64,000 nucleotides of DNA, from NCBI GenBank assembly GCA_947383145.1, contig CANDCH010000002.1, forward strand, positions 62,001-126,000, written 5' to 3'. How positions within the stretch are numbered: the stretch's first letter is position 1; the number at the start of each line of letters is the position of its first letter. Under the pieces are notes generated by a model. That model searched no databases, was not told the DNA's origin, and saw nothing but the letters and a program-made list of their open reading frames with translations. Shown here piece by piece: positions 25,831 through 33,818 of the stretch. The stretch comes from an uncultured bacterium (GTDB taxonomy: Bacteria; Bacillota; Clostridia; Oscillospirales; Oscillospiraceae). The translations under genes and the position numbers were made by a program.

Positions 25831-26910
25831 TCAGAGTACCTTCTTTCTCATTTCGATCATGTCGTAAAACGCCTCCAGCCGGGTCATCAGGCCCACGTCG
25901 CTGGTCTGGGCGTCATAGGTGAGGTAGAGCACCGGCACCTTGTAGTCCGCGCTGATGTTTTGCAGCACGGGCATCACGTCGATCTCCGGGGTGCATCCGG
26001 CGGATTTGACGTGAACAATGCCGTCAAAGCCCCGCTCGGCGCACTCCCGTGCGTACCAGATATTGGCGGTGGAGGTGGGCCCCATGTCGTACTCGCTCAG
26101 GTCCCGCACCTTCACCCGCAGGTTTTTCTGCCCGCTGCCATACCGCAGGAACTGGTTGGTCACGTTCATCCAGCGGTGGACCTCCACCCGCATATCCGCC
26201 AGCTTCTGCTCCAGCTCCAGGTTGGAGAAGGCGTCCATGGCGGTGTAGAACTCCCCCACAATGCCCACCCGCAGGGGCCGCTGGGGCTTGTCCAGGGGAA
26301 CAGCCCCCAGGGCCCCCTTGGCGGCGCGGTAGCCCGCCTCCACGTCGGCGCGGTTCCGGGCGGTGTACATGGCGGTGAGAAAATCCTGATAGGCCCGGCG
26401 GCACTGGCCGCCGGAGGCGTCAAAGCCGCAGTTCCGGTAGTACTCGGCGGTGACGTCGTCCACGTACTCCGCCATCTTCAGCCCCTCCATGAACTGGAGC
26501 AGGAAGCGGGCGTAGTTCACCTTGGGATTGAACCGCCGGACAATGCGGATGTACTCCTTCTTCTTGCTCATGTCGTAGTCGGACAGATTGATGAAGTCGA
26601 ACTGATAGCCCAGGTCCCGGAGGATCTGCTCCAGCAGCTCGCCGTAGTACCCCAGCCGGCACAGGCCGTGGGTCATGAACAGGGTGTCCGCCCCCGCCTC
26701 CAGCGCCTCGATCATGCTGCCCAGCATGGTTTTGAAGGGGGTGCACACGAAGTCCGGACTGTACTTGGTGCCCAGCTCCATGGTCCGCTTGGTGAGGGCG
26801 GGGGGCATGACATACCGGCAGCCCAGGGCCTGCTCGATGATATACTTGAAGGAGCAGTTGTACTCCGCGTACCGGGGGAAGGACACGCTTCTGAGTTTCG
26901 CCTCTGCCAT
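25831..26910 (-). CDS. Acyl-CoA dehydratase activase-related protein (BcrC/HgdB-like fold)
   Basis: 359 aa. Resembles the conserved 2-hydroxyacyl-CoA dehydratase-like part of large activase-related proteins: RYAEYNCSFKYIIEQALGCRYVMPP, CTPFKTMLG, FMTHGLCRLGYYGELLEQ, GIVGEFYTAMDAFSN, VHVKSAGCTPEIDVMPVLQ and PVLYLTYDAQTSDVG. Conserved Cys residues could hold an Fe-S cluster. Its ATG overlaps the stop of the upstream gene (TAATG), showing translational coupling. In many Clostridia the three modules are one polypeptide of about 1400 aa; here they are split. Function is unknown. Confidence 0.75.
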   Translation of the reverse strand: MAEAKLRSVSFPRYAEYNCSFKYIIEQALGCRYVMPPALTKRTMELGTKYSPDFVCTPFKTMLGSMIEALEAGADTLFMTHGLCRLGYYGELLEQILRDLGYQFDFINLSDYDMSKKKEYIRIVRRFNPKVNYARFLLQFMEGLKMAEYVDDVTAEYYRNCGFDASGGQCRRAYQDFLTAMYTARNRADVEAGYRAAKGALGAVPLDKPQRPLRVGIVGEFYTAMDAFSNLELEQKLADMRVEVHRWMNVTNQFLRYGSGQKNLRVKVRDLSEYDMGPTSTANIWYARECAERGFDGIVHVKSAGCTPEIDVMPVLQNISADYKVPVLYLTYDAQTSDVGLMTRLEAFYDMIEMRKKVL

Positions 26911-27845
26911 TACAGCTTCCCCTCCTTAAAACGGATGATGTCGATGAAGCTCTCCAGCCGGGTCTCCACCCCGGCGGTGCCGCTCTGGCTGTCCAGCACC
27001 AGGTTCAGCAGGGGCACGTCCTTCACCCGGCGGGCGATGAGCTCGTTCACCATGGCGTCGGGGCCGCAGGGGAAGGCGCTGAGCAGGATGATGCCGTCCA
27101 CGCCCTCCCGGCGCAGGGCGATGCCCCCCAGGATCTCCCGGCTGATCTCCCATTTGCAGGTGGGGGACAGCTCCCTCCCCCGCTTCAGCGCCGCCTCCCG
27201 GTCCACCAAATCCGCCCGCAGGGGGATGATCCCCGCCTTTTTCAGGTAGTCGGTGACCGTCCGGCCCATATACGGGTCCTCGGCCACGTAGCTGTGGGCG
27301 GCGATGAGGATTTTCATTCCCTCCCGCTTATACAGCTGCTCCTGCTTCTGGACCCGGGCCCTGTGGTGGGCCAGCTCCGCCTTTTTCGCGGCTTTATAGG
27401 CCCGTCTGGCCGCCTTGGCGGTGGCGCCCAGGGCCCTGCCCATGTCCAGGAAGGCGTCCTCCTCGCTCTTTTTCTGCTCCTGGTCCACCTCGTAGGACAG
27501 GAACTTCTGCCGGCTGTCCCGGAACACATTGCGCACCAGGTCGGGGGTAGACTCGAACCGGGTGCACATATTCCGCTGCCGCCCGAAATTGCTCACCCGG
27601 GGGACCAGGATGTAGTCGCATTTTCCGATGAGCGCGGCCACGTGGCCCAGGTAGATCTTCAGGGACAGGCAGGCCTCGTCAATGGCAAGGGCGGTCCCCC
27701 GCTCCAGGATGTCCCGGTCAGTGGGGGCGCTCACCACCGTCTCCGCGCCCAGCTCCTGGAAAAAGGTTTTCCACAGGGCGTTGCAGCGGTAGTACAGCAG
27801 GGCCCGGGGCAGCCCGATGGTTATCGTTTGTCTCTCCATAGTCAT
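26910..27845 (-). CDS. Acyl-CoA dehydratase activase-related protein (DUF2229-type)
   Basis: 311 aa. Begins with TITIGLPRALLYYRCNALWKTFFQELG, the usual start of the DUF2229/CoA-activase-related module, and contains ACLSLKIYLGHV, VPRVSNFGRQRNMCTRF, IAAHSYVAEDPYMG, LSAFPCGPDAMVNEL and LLNLVLDSQSGTAGVETRLESFID. The C terminus parallels that of the next gene (YDAQTSDVGLMTRLEAFYDMI), so the two are likely paralogous subunits. First gene of the operon; an extended -10 promoter is found about 75 bases upstream. No 2-hydroxyacyl-CoA dehydratase subunit gene is adjacent. Confidence 0.72.
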   Translation of the reverse strand: MTMERQTITIGLPRALLYYRCNALWKTFFQELGAETVVSAPTDRDILERGTALAIDEACLSLKIYLGHVAALIGKCDYILVPRVSNFGRQRNMCTRFESTPDLVRNVFRDSRQKFLSYEVDQEQKKSEEDAFLDMGRALGATAKAARRAYKAAKKAELAHHRARVQKQEQLYKREGMKILIAAHSYVAEDPYMGRTVTDYLKKAGIIPLRADLVDREAALKRGRELSPTCKWEISREILGGIALRREGVDGIILLSAFPCGPDAMVNELIARRVKDVPLLNLVLDSQSGTAGVETRLESFIDIIRFKEGKL

Positions 27846-27922
27846 ATCACCAGAAACCGTTTAATTTGAGGGCCGGAGCCGTGCCGTGCCCTTCCGCCGC
27901 GCCTTGCGCGGCAAACGGGGAT

Positions 27923-27931
27923 ATTATAGCA
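27923..27931 (-). promoter_or_regulatory. Extended -10 promoter of the activase operon
   Basis: Minus strand TGC-TATAAT (27931-27923) without a convincing -35, about 78 bases before the first start codon. Confidence 0.5.
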
Positions 27932-27965
27932 CAGCTTTCCCAAAAAAGCTATCCCCTCCGCCGGT

Positions 27966-27997
27966 GAAAAAAGCCGCCCCATGGGCGGCTTTTTTTG
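27966..27997. terminator. Bidirectional terminator after the PucR-type regulator gene
   Basis: A6-GCCGCCC stem with a two- to four-base loop and T7 on both strands; it lies 25 bases past the regulator stop (28022) and before the activase operon promoter. Confidence 0.85.
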
Positions 27998-28021
27998 ACG
28001 GGCGCGGATATGAACGGCTTC

Positions 28022-29113
28022 TCAGGATTCAATTCCCCGGGACACCAGATATTTCTTCACCATCAGCGCCACCTTGAAGGTGATGGCGTCGTCAAACTCC
28101 CGCAGGTCCAGGCCGGTGAGCTTCTTGATCTTCTCCAGCCGGTACACCAGGGTGTTGCGGTGGACGAACAGCTTCCGGGCGGTCTCGGACACGTTCAGGT
28201 TGTTCTCAAAAAACTTGTTGATGGTGAACAGGGTCTCCTGGTCCAGGGCGTCGATGGGGTTCTTTTTGAAGACCTCCCGCAGGAACATCTCGCACAGGGT
28301 GGTGGGCAGCTGGTAGATCAGCCGCCCGATGCCCAGGTTCTCATAGTTGATGATGGAGCGCTCCGTCTCGAACACCTTGCCCACGTCGATGGCAACCTGG
28401 GCCTCCTTGTAGGTGCGGGCCAGGTCCCGGATATGGCCCACAATGGTGCCGATGCCCACCACCGTCTTGATGCCCAGGTCCCGGGTAAGGGCCTCCTGGA
28501 CGGTCTGGGCGGTCTTGAACAGCTCCCGGGCGTCGGCGTTCTCCCCCAGGTGCTTCACCAGGGCGACGTCCGTCTCGCTGACGGACAGCACAAAGTCGGT
28601 CTGCTTGTCCGGGTACAGCCCGGAGATCACATCCACGGCGGACACATCGGGGGCGCTGAGCTGGCGGATCAAAATCACCGCCCGGGGCGCCTCGGACACG
28701 AAGTGCAGCTCCTTGGCCCGGACATAGATATCCCCCAGCAGGATATTGTCGCACAAGATGTTCTTCACGAAGGCCGCCTTGTCGTTTTTCTCCTCATAAT
28801 AATTCTTGGCGCCGTTCAGGGCGATGACCGCCATGGCGCAGATGAGGGAGGCCCGCTCGTCCTCCCCCCGGACAAAGGCGGCATAGTCAAACTGGCCGCT
28901 CCAGCCGGGCAGCGCCTTGAAGGTGAAGCCGCCGCTGACCACCTGCGCATCCTGCTCCGCGGCCAGCAAGGCCGCCGCGTTGGCCCATTTCTCCCCGATG
29001 CAGGCCAGCTCATTGCAGGCCACCACCGTGCCCTGCTCGTCGATGACCCCCACCGCACGGTCAGAACAATCCTTCATCTGAAGAACGACGCTCTGGAAGA
29101 TCCTGCTGGACAT
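28022..29113 (-). CDS. PucR/CdaR-type helix-turn-helix regulator
   Basis: 363 aa. The C-terminal PucR-type HTH is clear: TINKFFENNLNVSETARKLFVHRNTLVYRLEKIKKLTGLDLREFDDAITFKVAL (about 300-353). The central region (VVGIGTIVGHIRDLARTYKEAQVAIDVG) is the CdaR GGDEF-like domain. N-terminal sequence VGVIDEQGTVVACN resembles a sugar-diacid sensor. CdaR proteins respond to sugar diacids such as glycerate or glucarate. It is monocistronic with its own promoter and terminator; no glycerate kinase gene is adjacent, so the target is not evident. Confidence 0.85.
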   Translation of the reverse strand: MSSRIFQSVVLQMKDCSDRAVGVIDEQGTVVACNELACIGEKWANAAALLAAEQDAQVVSGGFTFKALPGWSGQFDYAAFVRGEDERASLICAMAVIALNGAKNYYEEKNDKAAFVKNILCDNILLGDIYVRAKELHFVSEAPRAVILIRQLSAPDVSAVDVISGLYPDKQTDFVLSVSETDVALVKHLGENADARELFKTAQTVQEALTRDLGIKTVVGIGTIVGHIRDLARTYKEAQVAIDVGKVFETERSIINYENLGIGRLIYQLPTTLCEMFLREVFKKNPIDALDQETLFTINKFFENNLNVSETARKLFVHRNTLVYRLEKIKKLTGLDLREFDDAITFKVALMVKKYLVSRGIES

Positions 29114-29189
29114 TGCGCTTTCTCCTTTCTACGCGGCCGGCACTGACGCACTCCGCCACTTTGTTGATTTTTCATACACTCGCTTTTCT

Positions 29190-29218
29190 ATTATACCGGC
29201 TCCCTTAGGAGATTTCAA
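29190..29218 (-). promoter_or_regulatory. Promoter of the PucR-type regulator gene
   Basis: Minus strand TTGAAA (29218-29213), 17-base spacer, TATAAT (29195-29190). The spacer contains an imperfect palindrome, CTCCTAAGGGAG, that could be an autoregulatory site. Confidence 0.75.
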
Positions 29219-29262
29219 TAGTTTTCTGAAATTTTTTTGTTGAAACTGCCAAATTTTTCGTA

Positions 29263-29964
29263 TCATTGACTGAAAATGGCTTCCAGCTCCTGCCCGGTCA
29301 GCGGCCGCCAGCCGCCTTTGGGCAGGCCCTCGTCCAGCGCCAGCGGCCCAAACCGCACCCGTTTCAGGTAGGTCACCGGCTTGCCCAGGGCGGCCATCAT
29401 CCGCTTCACCTGGTGGTATTTTCCCTCGTGAAGGGTAATGTGGGCGCTGCCGGGGGAGAGCAGCTCCAGCTCCCCGGGCAGGCATTGATATCCGTCTCCC
29501 AGCGCCACCCCGGCCCGCACCGCCGACCGATCGCCCTCATCCAGCGTCCCGTCCACCTCCACATAGTATACCTTGTCCACGTGGCGCCTGGGGGACAGCA
29601 GGCGGTGGGCCAGGGGCCCGTCGTTGGTGAGCAGCAGCAGGCCCTCCGTGTCCTTGTCCAGCCGTCCGGCGGGGAACAGCCCGATGTTTTGATAGTCCTC
29701 CCCCAGCAGGTCCAGCACCGTCCGCTCTCCCGGCTCATCGGTGGACGACACCACCCCCGCCGGCTTGTTCAGCATCAGGTACACCGGGCCCCCGGAGCCG
29801 ATGTCCGCGCCGTCCACGGCAATCGCGGCGTCCGGGGCCGGCTTGTGCTCCGGGGCGCGGCACACCGCGCCGTCCACGCTCACCCGGCCCCCGCGGATCA
29901 GCTCCCGGGCCTCCTTCCGGCTCCACCTTCCCGTGGCCGCCAGCCGCTTGTCCAGCCGGTCCAT
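29263..29964 (-). CDS. 16S rRNA pseudouridine synthase, RsuA/RluB family
   Basis: 233 aa from ATG 29964 (GAGAGAGGGG upstream). An S4 RNA-binding domain (MDRLDKRLAATGRWSRKEARELIRGGRVSVDG) is followed by the synthase domain with LMLNKPAGVVSS, the catalytic block AGRLDKDTEGLLLLTNDG (Asp) and HEGKYHQVKRMMAALG. The size fits RsuA-type enzymes that modify U516 of 16S rRNA. The upstream extension of the open frame overlaps the divergent gene and is unlikely to be translated. Confidence 0.9.
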   Translation of the reverse strand: MDRLDKRLAATGRWSRKEARELIRGGRVSVDGAVCRAPEHKPAPDAAIAVDGADIGSGGPVYLMLNKPAGVVSSTDEPGERTVLDLLGEDYQNIGLFPAGRLDKDTEGLLLLTNDGPLAHRLLSPRRHVDKVYYVEVDGTLDEGDRSAVRAGVALGDGYQCLPGELELLSPGSAHITLHEGKYHQVKRMMAALGKPVTYLKRVRFGPLALDEGLPKGGWRPLTGQELEAIFSQ

Positions 29965-30091
29965 GCCGCCCCCCCCTCTCTCCCCCGGCATACATATCGG
30001 GGAAAACCGCCTCATATCCTTTACCAAACACCACAAGAGCGCCCCGGATGCCCGGGCCCCACGTTGAATCATCACGGAAGGTCGTGGTACT

Positions 30092-30592
30092 ATGTTCATT
30101 GTAACAGCGCGCCTACCCAAGAAACGGCTCATGGCGGCGTCCGCCGCCGTCCTGTGCTGCGTGTTCGCGGTCCTCGCCTTCGCCCTCACCGCGGCGGGGC
30201 GCGCCGTCGCCGTCTCGGCGGAGGTGAAAAACGTCAAGACCAACGACGACCGGCTGGCCTACCTCAGCGGCCTGGGCTGGCAGGTCTCCCCCCAGCCCAT
30301 CGCCACCGAGGAGCTGCTCATCCCCCAGGAGTTCGGGGACAGCTACCAGAGTTACCTGGAGCTCCAGTCCAGCCAGGGCTTCGACCTCACCCAGTACCGG
30401 GGAAAGCGGGTGAAGCGGTACACCTACCAGCTCACCAACTACCCCGTCCAGGACGAGCCGGTGCAGATCGCCCTGCTGGTCTATAAGGGCAGGGTGGTGG
30501 GCGGACAGATTCAGTCGTCCTCCGGCAGCTTTCTCCACGGCCTGACCCTTCCCGCGCCGGAGCAGAGCCCGCCCCCCTCCGCCTCGGTCTGA
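30092..30592 (+). CDS. DUF4830-type secreted or membrane-anchored protein
   Basis: 166 aa. One N-terminal membrane segment (about 13-38) is followed by a soluble extracytoplasmic domain with DRLAYLSGLGWQV, IPQEFGDSYQSYLELQSSQGFDL and YRGKRVKRYTYQL, a sequence class (DUF4830) common in Oscillospiraceae and of unknown function. The C terminus is Pro/Ser-rich. It is divergent from the pseudouridine synthase and followed by a shared terminator, so it is probably monocistronic. Confidence 0.72.
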   Translation: MFIVTARLPKKRLMAASAAVLCCVFAVLAFALTAAGRAVAVSAEVKNVKTNDDRLAYLSGLGWQVSPQPIATEELLIPQEFGDSYQSYLELQSSQGFDLTQYRGKRVKRYTYQLTNYPVQDEPVQIALLVYKGRVVGGQIQSSSGSFLHGLTLPAPEQSPPPSASV

Positions 30593-30640
30593 CGGCGGAA
30601 GCGGGCGGCAGCCCTTTCGGAGGCCCATAACCCGCCTGAC

Positions 30641-30681
30641 AAAACAAGGGAGGAGCGCAGCGGCGTCCTCCCTTGCGTTTT
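30641..30681. terminator. Bidirectional terminator between DUF4830 and nagA genes
   Basis: Stem CAAGGGAGGA (30645-30654) with TCCTCCCTTG (30666-30675), A4 upstream and TTTT downstream. It is only four bases from the nagA stop. Confidence 0.85.
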
Positions 30682-30684
30682 GGA

Positions 30685-31803
30685 TCAAACCACCTGACGG
30701 CCCTTGAAGAACACGGCCTTCACGTCCAGCGCCCCGTCCAGCACCACCACGTTGGCCCGCTTGCCGGGCTCCAGGCTGCCCACCCGGTCAAAGATGCCGA
30801 TGGACTGAGCGGAGGTGACCGCCGCCGAGCGCACCGCGTCCGCCAGGGGGATTCCAAAGGAGACGGCGGTCTTCATGCAGGCCATCAGGTCGGTGGCCGA
30901 CCCGGCGATGGTGCCGTCCGCCAGAGTGGCCAGGGGTCCCTTCACCGTGACCTCCTGCCCGCCCAGGTCGTACTTGCCGTCGCTCATGCCCGCCGCCCGC
31001 ATGGTGTCCGAGATGAGCGCCACCCGGTCCGGGCCGAACATTTTGAACACCGCCCGCACCACGGAGGGGTGGATGTGAACGCCGTCGGCGATCAGCTCCA
31101 CCCGGACCCAGGGGCAGTCCAGCGCCGCCCCCACCACGCCGGGAGCCCGGTGGGTGAAGCCGGGCATGGCGTTGAACAGGTGGGTGACCTGCCGCGCGCC
31201 CCGGCGGAAGGCCTCCATGGCGGTGTCGTAGTCCGCGGTGGTGTGGGCCACGGACACCGCCGCGTCCTCGGCCGCCGCCTCGATAAACTCCATGGCTCCC
31301 GGCTCCTCCGGGGCCACGGACACCAGCTTGACCAGTCCCTCCGACGCCTCCATCAGGCGGCGCAGCATGGCCGCGTCGGGGGCGTGGAGCCAATCGCCGT
31401 TCTGGGCGCCCTTTTTGGCCAGGGACAGGAAAGGCCCCTCCAGGTTGACGCCCACCAGGTCCGCGCCGGGACGGTTCTCCCGGCGGTGGGCGGCGGCGGT
31501 CCTGCACACCTTCAGCAGCCGGTCCTCCAGCAGGGTCATCCCCGCCGGGCAGATCTGAGTCACGCCCCGGCTCAGCTCGTACTCCGCCATGGCCTGGAGG
31601 CCGGCGGGGTCGCCGTCCGACAGGTCTGCCCCCACGCAGCCGTGGAAGTGCACGTCGGTGAGGCCGGGAATCACCCAGCAGTCCGCCGCGTCATAGCTCT
31701 GCCCGTCCCGGCTGTCCGGGGTGAGCAGGGCGCCGTCGAAGCAGACGTCCCGCTCCACAAAGCCCTTTCGCAGGTCGAATACCTTTCCGCCTGTGATCTT
31801 CAT
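30685..31803 (-). CDS. nagA: N-acetylglucosamine-6-phosphate deacetylase
   Basis: 372-aa amidohydrolase, normal family length. Motifs: PGLTDVHFHGCVGADLSDG (metal His pair), GVNLEGPFLSLAKKGAQN (Glu), VAHTTADY, VTHLFNAMPGFTHRAPG and a late LISDTMRAAG with the catalytic Asp. It converts GlcNAc-6-P to GlcN-6-P, which the adjacent nagB product deaminates. It is ten bases downstream of nagB in the same operon. Confidence 0.95.
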   Translation of the reverse strand: MKITGGKVFDLRKGFVERDVCFDGALLTPDSRDGQSYDAADCWVIPGLTDVHFHGCVGADLSDGDPAGLQAMAEYELSRGVTQICPAGMTLLEDRLLKVCRTAAAHRRENRPGADLVGVNLEGPFLSLAKKGAQNGDWLHAPDAAMLRRLMEASEGLVKLVSVAPEEPGAMEFIEAAAEDAAVSVAHTTADYDTAMEAFRRGARQVTHLFNAMPGFTHRAPGVVGAALDCPWVRVELIADGVHIHPSVVRAVFKMFGPDRVALISDTMRAAGMSDGKYDLGGQEVTVKGPLATLADGTIAGSATDLMACMKTAVSFGIPLADAVRSAAVTSAQSIGIFDRVGSLEPGKRANVVVLDGALDVKAVFFKGRQVV

Positions 31804-31813
31804 GCGCCGTCCC

Positions 31814-32542
31814 TCACTTGAGGCCGCTGAAGGCCGCCTCGTCGCAGATGAGGGTGACGTCGGGGTGGAGCTGGAGGATGGACGCGGGCACCTCCGGGGT
31901 GACGGGGCCCCGCACGGTCCTGCGCACCGCCTCCGCCTTGTCCGCGCCGCTGGCCACCACCAGAATCTTCCGGGCGCGCATGATGGTGCCGATGCCCATG
32001 GTCAGGGCCTGCTTGGGCACATCGTCCGCGCTGGCAAAGAACCGGGCGTTGGCCTCGATGGTGCTCTGGGTCAGGTCCACCAGATGGGTGGCCACCGGGA
32101 ACTCGGCGCAGGGCTCGTTGAAGCCGATGTGGCCGTTGCGGCCCAGGCCCAGCAGCTGGAGGTCGGCGTAGCCCAGCTCCCGCACCACCTGCTCATACCG
32201 GGCGGACTCCGCCGCCGCGTCCCCGGCCAGACCGTTGGGCACGTTGGTGTTCTCCGGAAGGATATCCACGTGGTCAAACAGGTTGCTCTGCATGAAATAG
32301 CGGTAGCTCTGGTCGTGGGTGGGAGCCAGGCCCACATACTCGTCCAGGTTCACCGAACGCACCCCGGCGAAGCTCAGGTCTCCCTGCTTGTGCCACTCCA
32401 CCAGCTGCTTGTACGCCCCGATGGGGGTGGAGCCGGTGGCCAGACCCAGCACGCAGTCCGGCTTGGACACCACCTGGGCCGCGATGACGGCGGCAGCCCG
32501 GCGGCTCATGGCGTTGTAGTCCTTCTCCTGATAGATACGCAT
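31814..32542 (-). CDS. nagB: Glucosamine-6-phosphate deaminase
   Basis: 242 aa; converts GlcN-6-P to fructose-6-P and ammonia. Motifs: [56 protein letters not shown] (catalytic Asp/His region), [15 protein letters not shown] and [17 protein letters not shown] 32542 is used because GAGGTG lies seven bases upstream; the in-frame ATG at 32551 overlaps that site. First gene of nagB-nagA; the adjacent RpiR gene is a candidate regulator. Confidence 0.95.
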   Translation of the reverse strand: MRIYQEKDYNAMSRRAAAVIAAQVVSKPDCVLGLATGSTPIGAYKQLVEWHKQGDLSFAGVRSVNLDEYVGLAPTHDQSYRYFMQSNLFDHVDILPENTNVPNGLAGDAAAESARYEQVVRELGYADLQLLGLGRNGHIGFNEPCAEFPVATHLVDLTQSTIEANARFFASADDVPKQALTMGIGTIMRARKILVVASGADKAEAVRRTVRGPVTPEVPASILQLHPDVTLICDEAAFSGLK

Positions 32543-32643
32543 GACATACACCTCATTATACTTATTTGAAGTCCGGCGGCAGTCCGCCGGCGGGGTCCGG
32601 TTCGCGCGCGGCGTGGTGCGTCCGGCTCCGCGCCGGACAGCCT

Positions 32644-32665
32644 GGATAAATTGTACAATCTATCC
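32644..32665. promoter_or_regulatory. 22-bp palindromic operator over the nagB -10
   Basis: Inverted repeat GGATA-A-ATTGTACAAT-C-TATCC with a single mismatched pair, centred on a perfect ATTGTACAAT core that includes the -10 box. Binding would block the promoter. The RpiR-type regulator encoded 67 bases away is the natural candidate. Confidence 0.7.
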
Positions 32666-32678
32666 CTATATTTGTCAA
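32650..32678 (-). promoter_or_regulatory. Promoter of the nagB-nagA operon
   Basis: Minus strand TTGACA (32678-32673), 17-base spacer, TACAAT (32655-32650). The roughly 100-base leader (32543-32640) is very GC-rich with stems such as CCGGCGG-CAGT-CCGCCGG; no known riboswitch was recognised in it. Confidence 0.8.
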
Positions 32679-32731
32679 CACGGCTTTGGGCGGAACGGTT
32701 CAAAATTTCACACAACGGCACAGGGCCGCCC

Positions 32732-33586
32732 TTACAGGTGCTTGTCCGCCAGGGCGTTGGCCACCTGCCTGCGCCGCTCCCGGCAGGCGTCCATGTCCCG
32801 GCGGCACACCTCGTTGAACAGCACGTCGGTGAGATAGAGCTGGCCCATCCGGGCGGCCACGGACCCCATCTGGAAGGGCCCCTCCTTGGCCACGCACTCC
32901 AGCACCACGTCGGCCAGGGCCGCGCCGGGGGACTTGGGAAAGCGGGTGATGAGAATGGTCCCCGCCCCCCGGTCCCGGGCGATTTTCATCACATCCACCA
33001 GATCCCTGGTGGCGCCGGAATAGGAAAAGTAGATGACCAGATCGCCGGGGGTGAGCATGGCGCAGCGGATGGCCTGAAAATGGGAGTCGTCCACCGCGTA
33101 GAAGTTGGGCATGGCCGTGGAAAACAGGTGGGCCGCTTCCCGGGCCAGAATCATGGAGCCGCCCAGGCCCATGCACAGCACCCGCTCCGCCTCCAGCACC
33201 ATATCCGCGGCGGCGGCCACGGCGGCGGGGTCCAGGGCGGCCATGGTCTGGGTGACCGCCTCCACGTCCGCCGCGCAGATCTTGCGGCACATCTCGCCCA
33301 CCTCGTCCTCCGCCGCCACCTCGCTGTACAGGGGGCTGGCGGACTGGCTGCCCGCGGAGGAGCCGGCCACCGCCAGCTTGAACGCGCTGTAGCCCTTATA
33401 GCCCATCCGCCGGCAGAAGCGGGAGACCGTGGCCTCCGCCACCTCCGCCGCCTCCGCCAGCTCCGAGATCGACATGAACTGGCAGTCCTGCCGTTGGAGC
33501 ATGATGTGGTCCGCGATCTTTCGCTCCGCGCCGGTCAGGTGGTAGTACTCCCGGTTGATTCTGGTGAACACATCGCCGTAAGACAT
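32732..33586 (-). CDS. MurR/RpiR-family transcriptional regulator
   Basis: 284 aa. An N-terminal HTH_6 domain (ERKIADHIMLQ, FMSISELAEAAEVAEATVSRFCRRMGYKGYSAFKLAV) is followed by a SIS sugar-phosphate-binding domain (VLCMGLGGSMILAREAAHLF, VIYFSYSGATRDLVDVMKIARDRGAGTILITRF). Such proteins sense phosphosugars. It lies immediately upstream of nagBA, whose promoter carries a near-perfect palindrome, so control of amino-sugar use by GlcN-6-P or GlcNAc-6-P is the simplest reading. GGAGG precedes the ATG. Confidence 0.87.
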   Translation of the reverse strand: MSYGDVFTRINREYYHLTGAERKIADHIMLQRQDCQFMSISELAEAAEVAEATVSRFCRRMGYKGYSAFKLAVAGSSAGSQSASPLYSEVAAEDEVGEMCRKICAADVEAVTQTMAALDPAAVAAAADMVLEAERVLCMGLGGSMILAREAAHLFSTAMPNFYAVDDSHFQAIRCAMLTPGDLVIYFSYSGATRDLVDVMKIARDRGAGTILITRFPKSPGAALADVVLECVAKEGPFQMGSVAARMGQLYLTDVLFNEVCRRDMDACRERRRQVANALADKHL

Positions 33587-33692
33587 AAGCTCCTCCTTTC
33601 CGCCCGGGGCGGGCGCTTGACATGGGCGCCGTCTGTGCCTGTTATCGCTCCTGCCGCCAGCGCCGGCGCGCTTTTGCGGCTGCGTTGACTAT

Positions 33693-33722
33693 ATCATATC
33701 GTGCCATCCGGGTTTCCGTCAA
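33693..33722 (-). promoter_or_regulatory. Promoter of the RpiR-type regulator gene
   Basis: Minus strand TTGACG (33722-33717), 18-base spacer, TATGAT (33698-33693). Confidence 0.65.
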
Positions 33723-33731
33723 GAGAAAATA

Positions 33732-33761
33732 GAAATTTTCTTTCATTCAACGCAAAATTTC
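33732..33761. promoter_or_regulatory. Inverted repeat upstream of the RpiR-type promoter
   Basis: GAAATTTT (33732-33739) and AAAATTTC (33754-33761) are perfect inverted arms 14 bases apart, ten bases upstream of the -35. Possible regulator site; unlike the nagB palindrome. Confidence 0.4.
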
Positions 33762-33818
33762 TTCCGAAACCCGCTCAGATTCCCCATTATCCCATGGAAA
33801 ATCTGTAAAAAATATACA

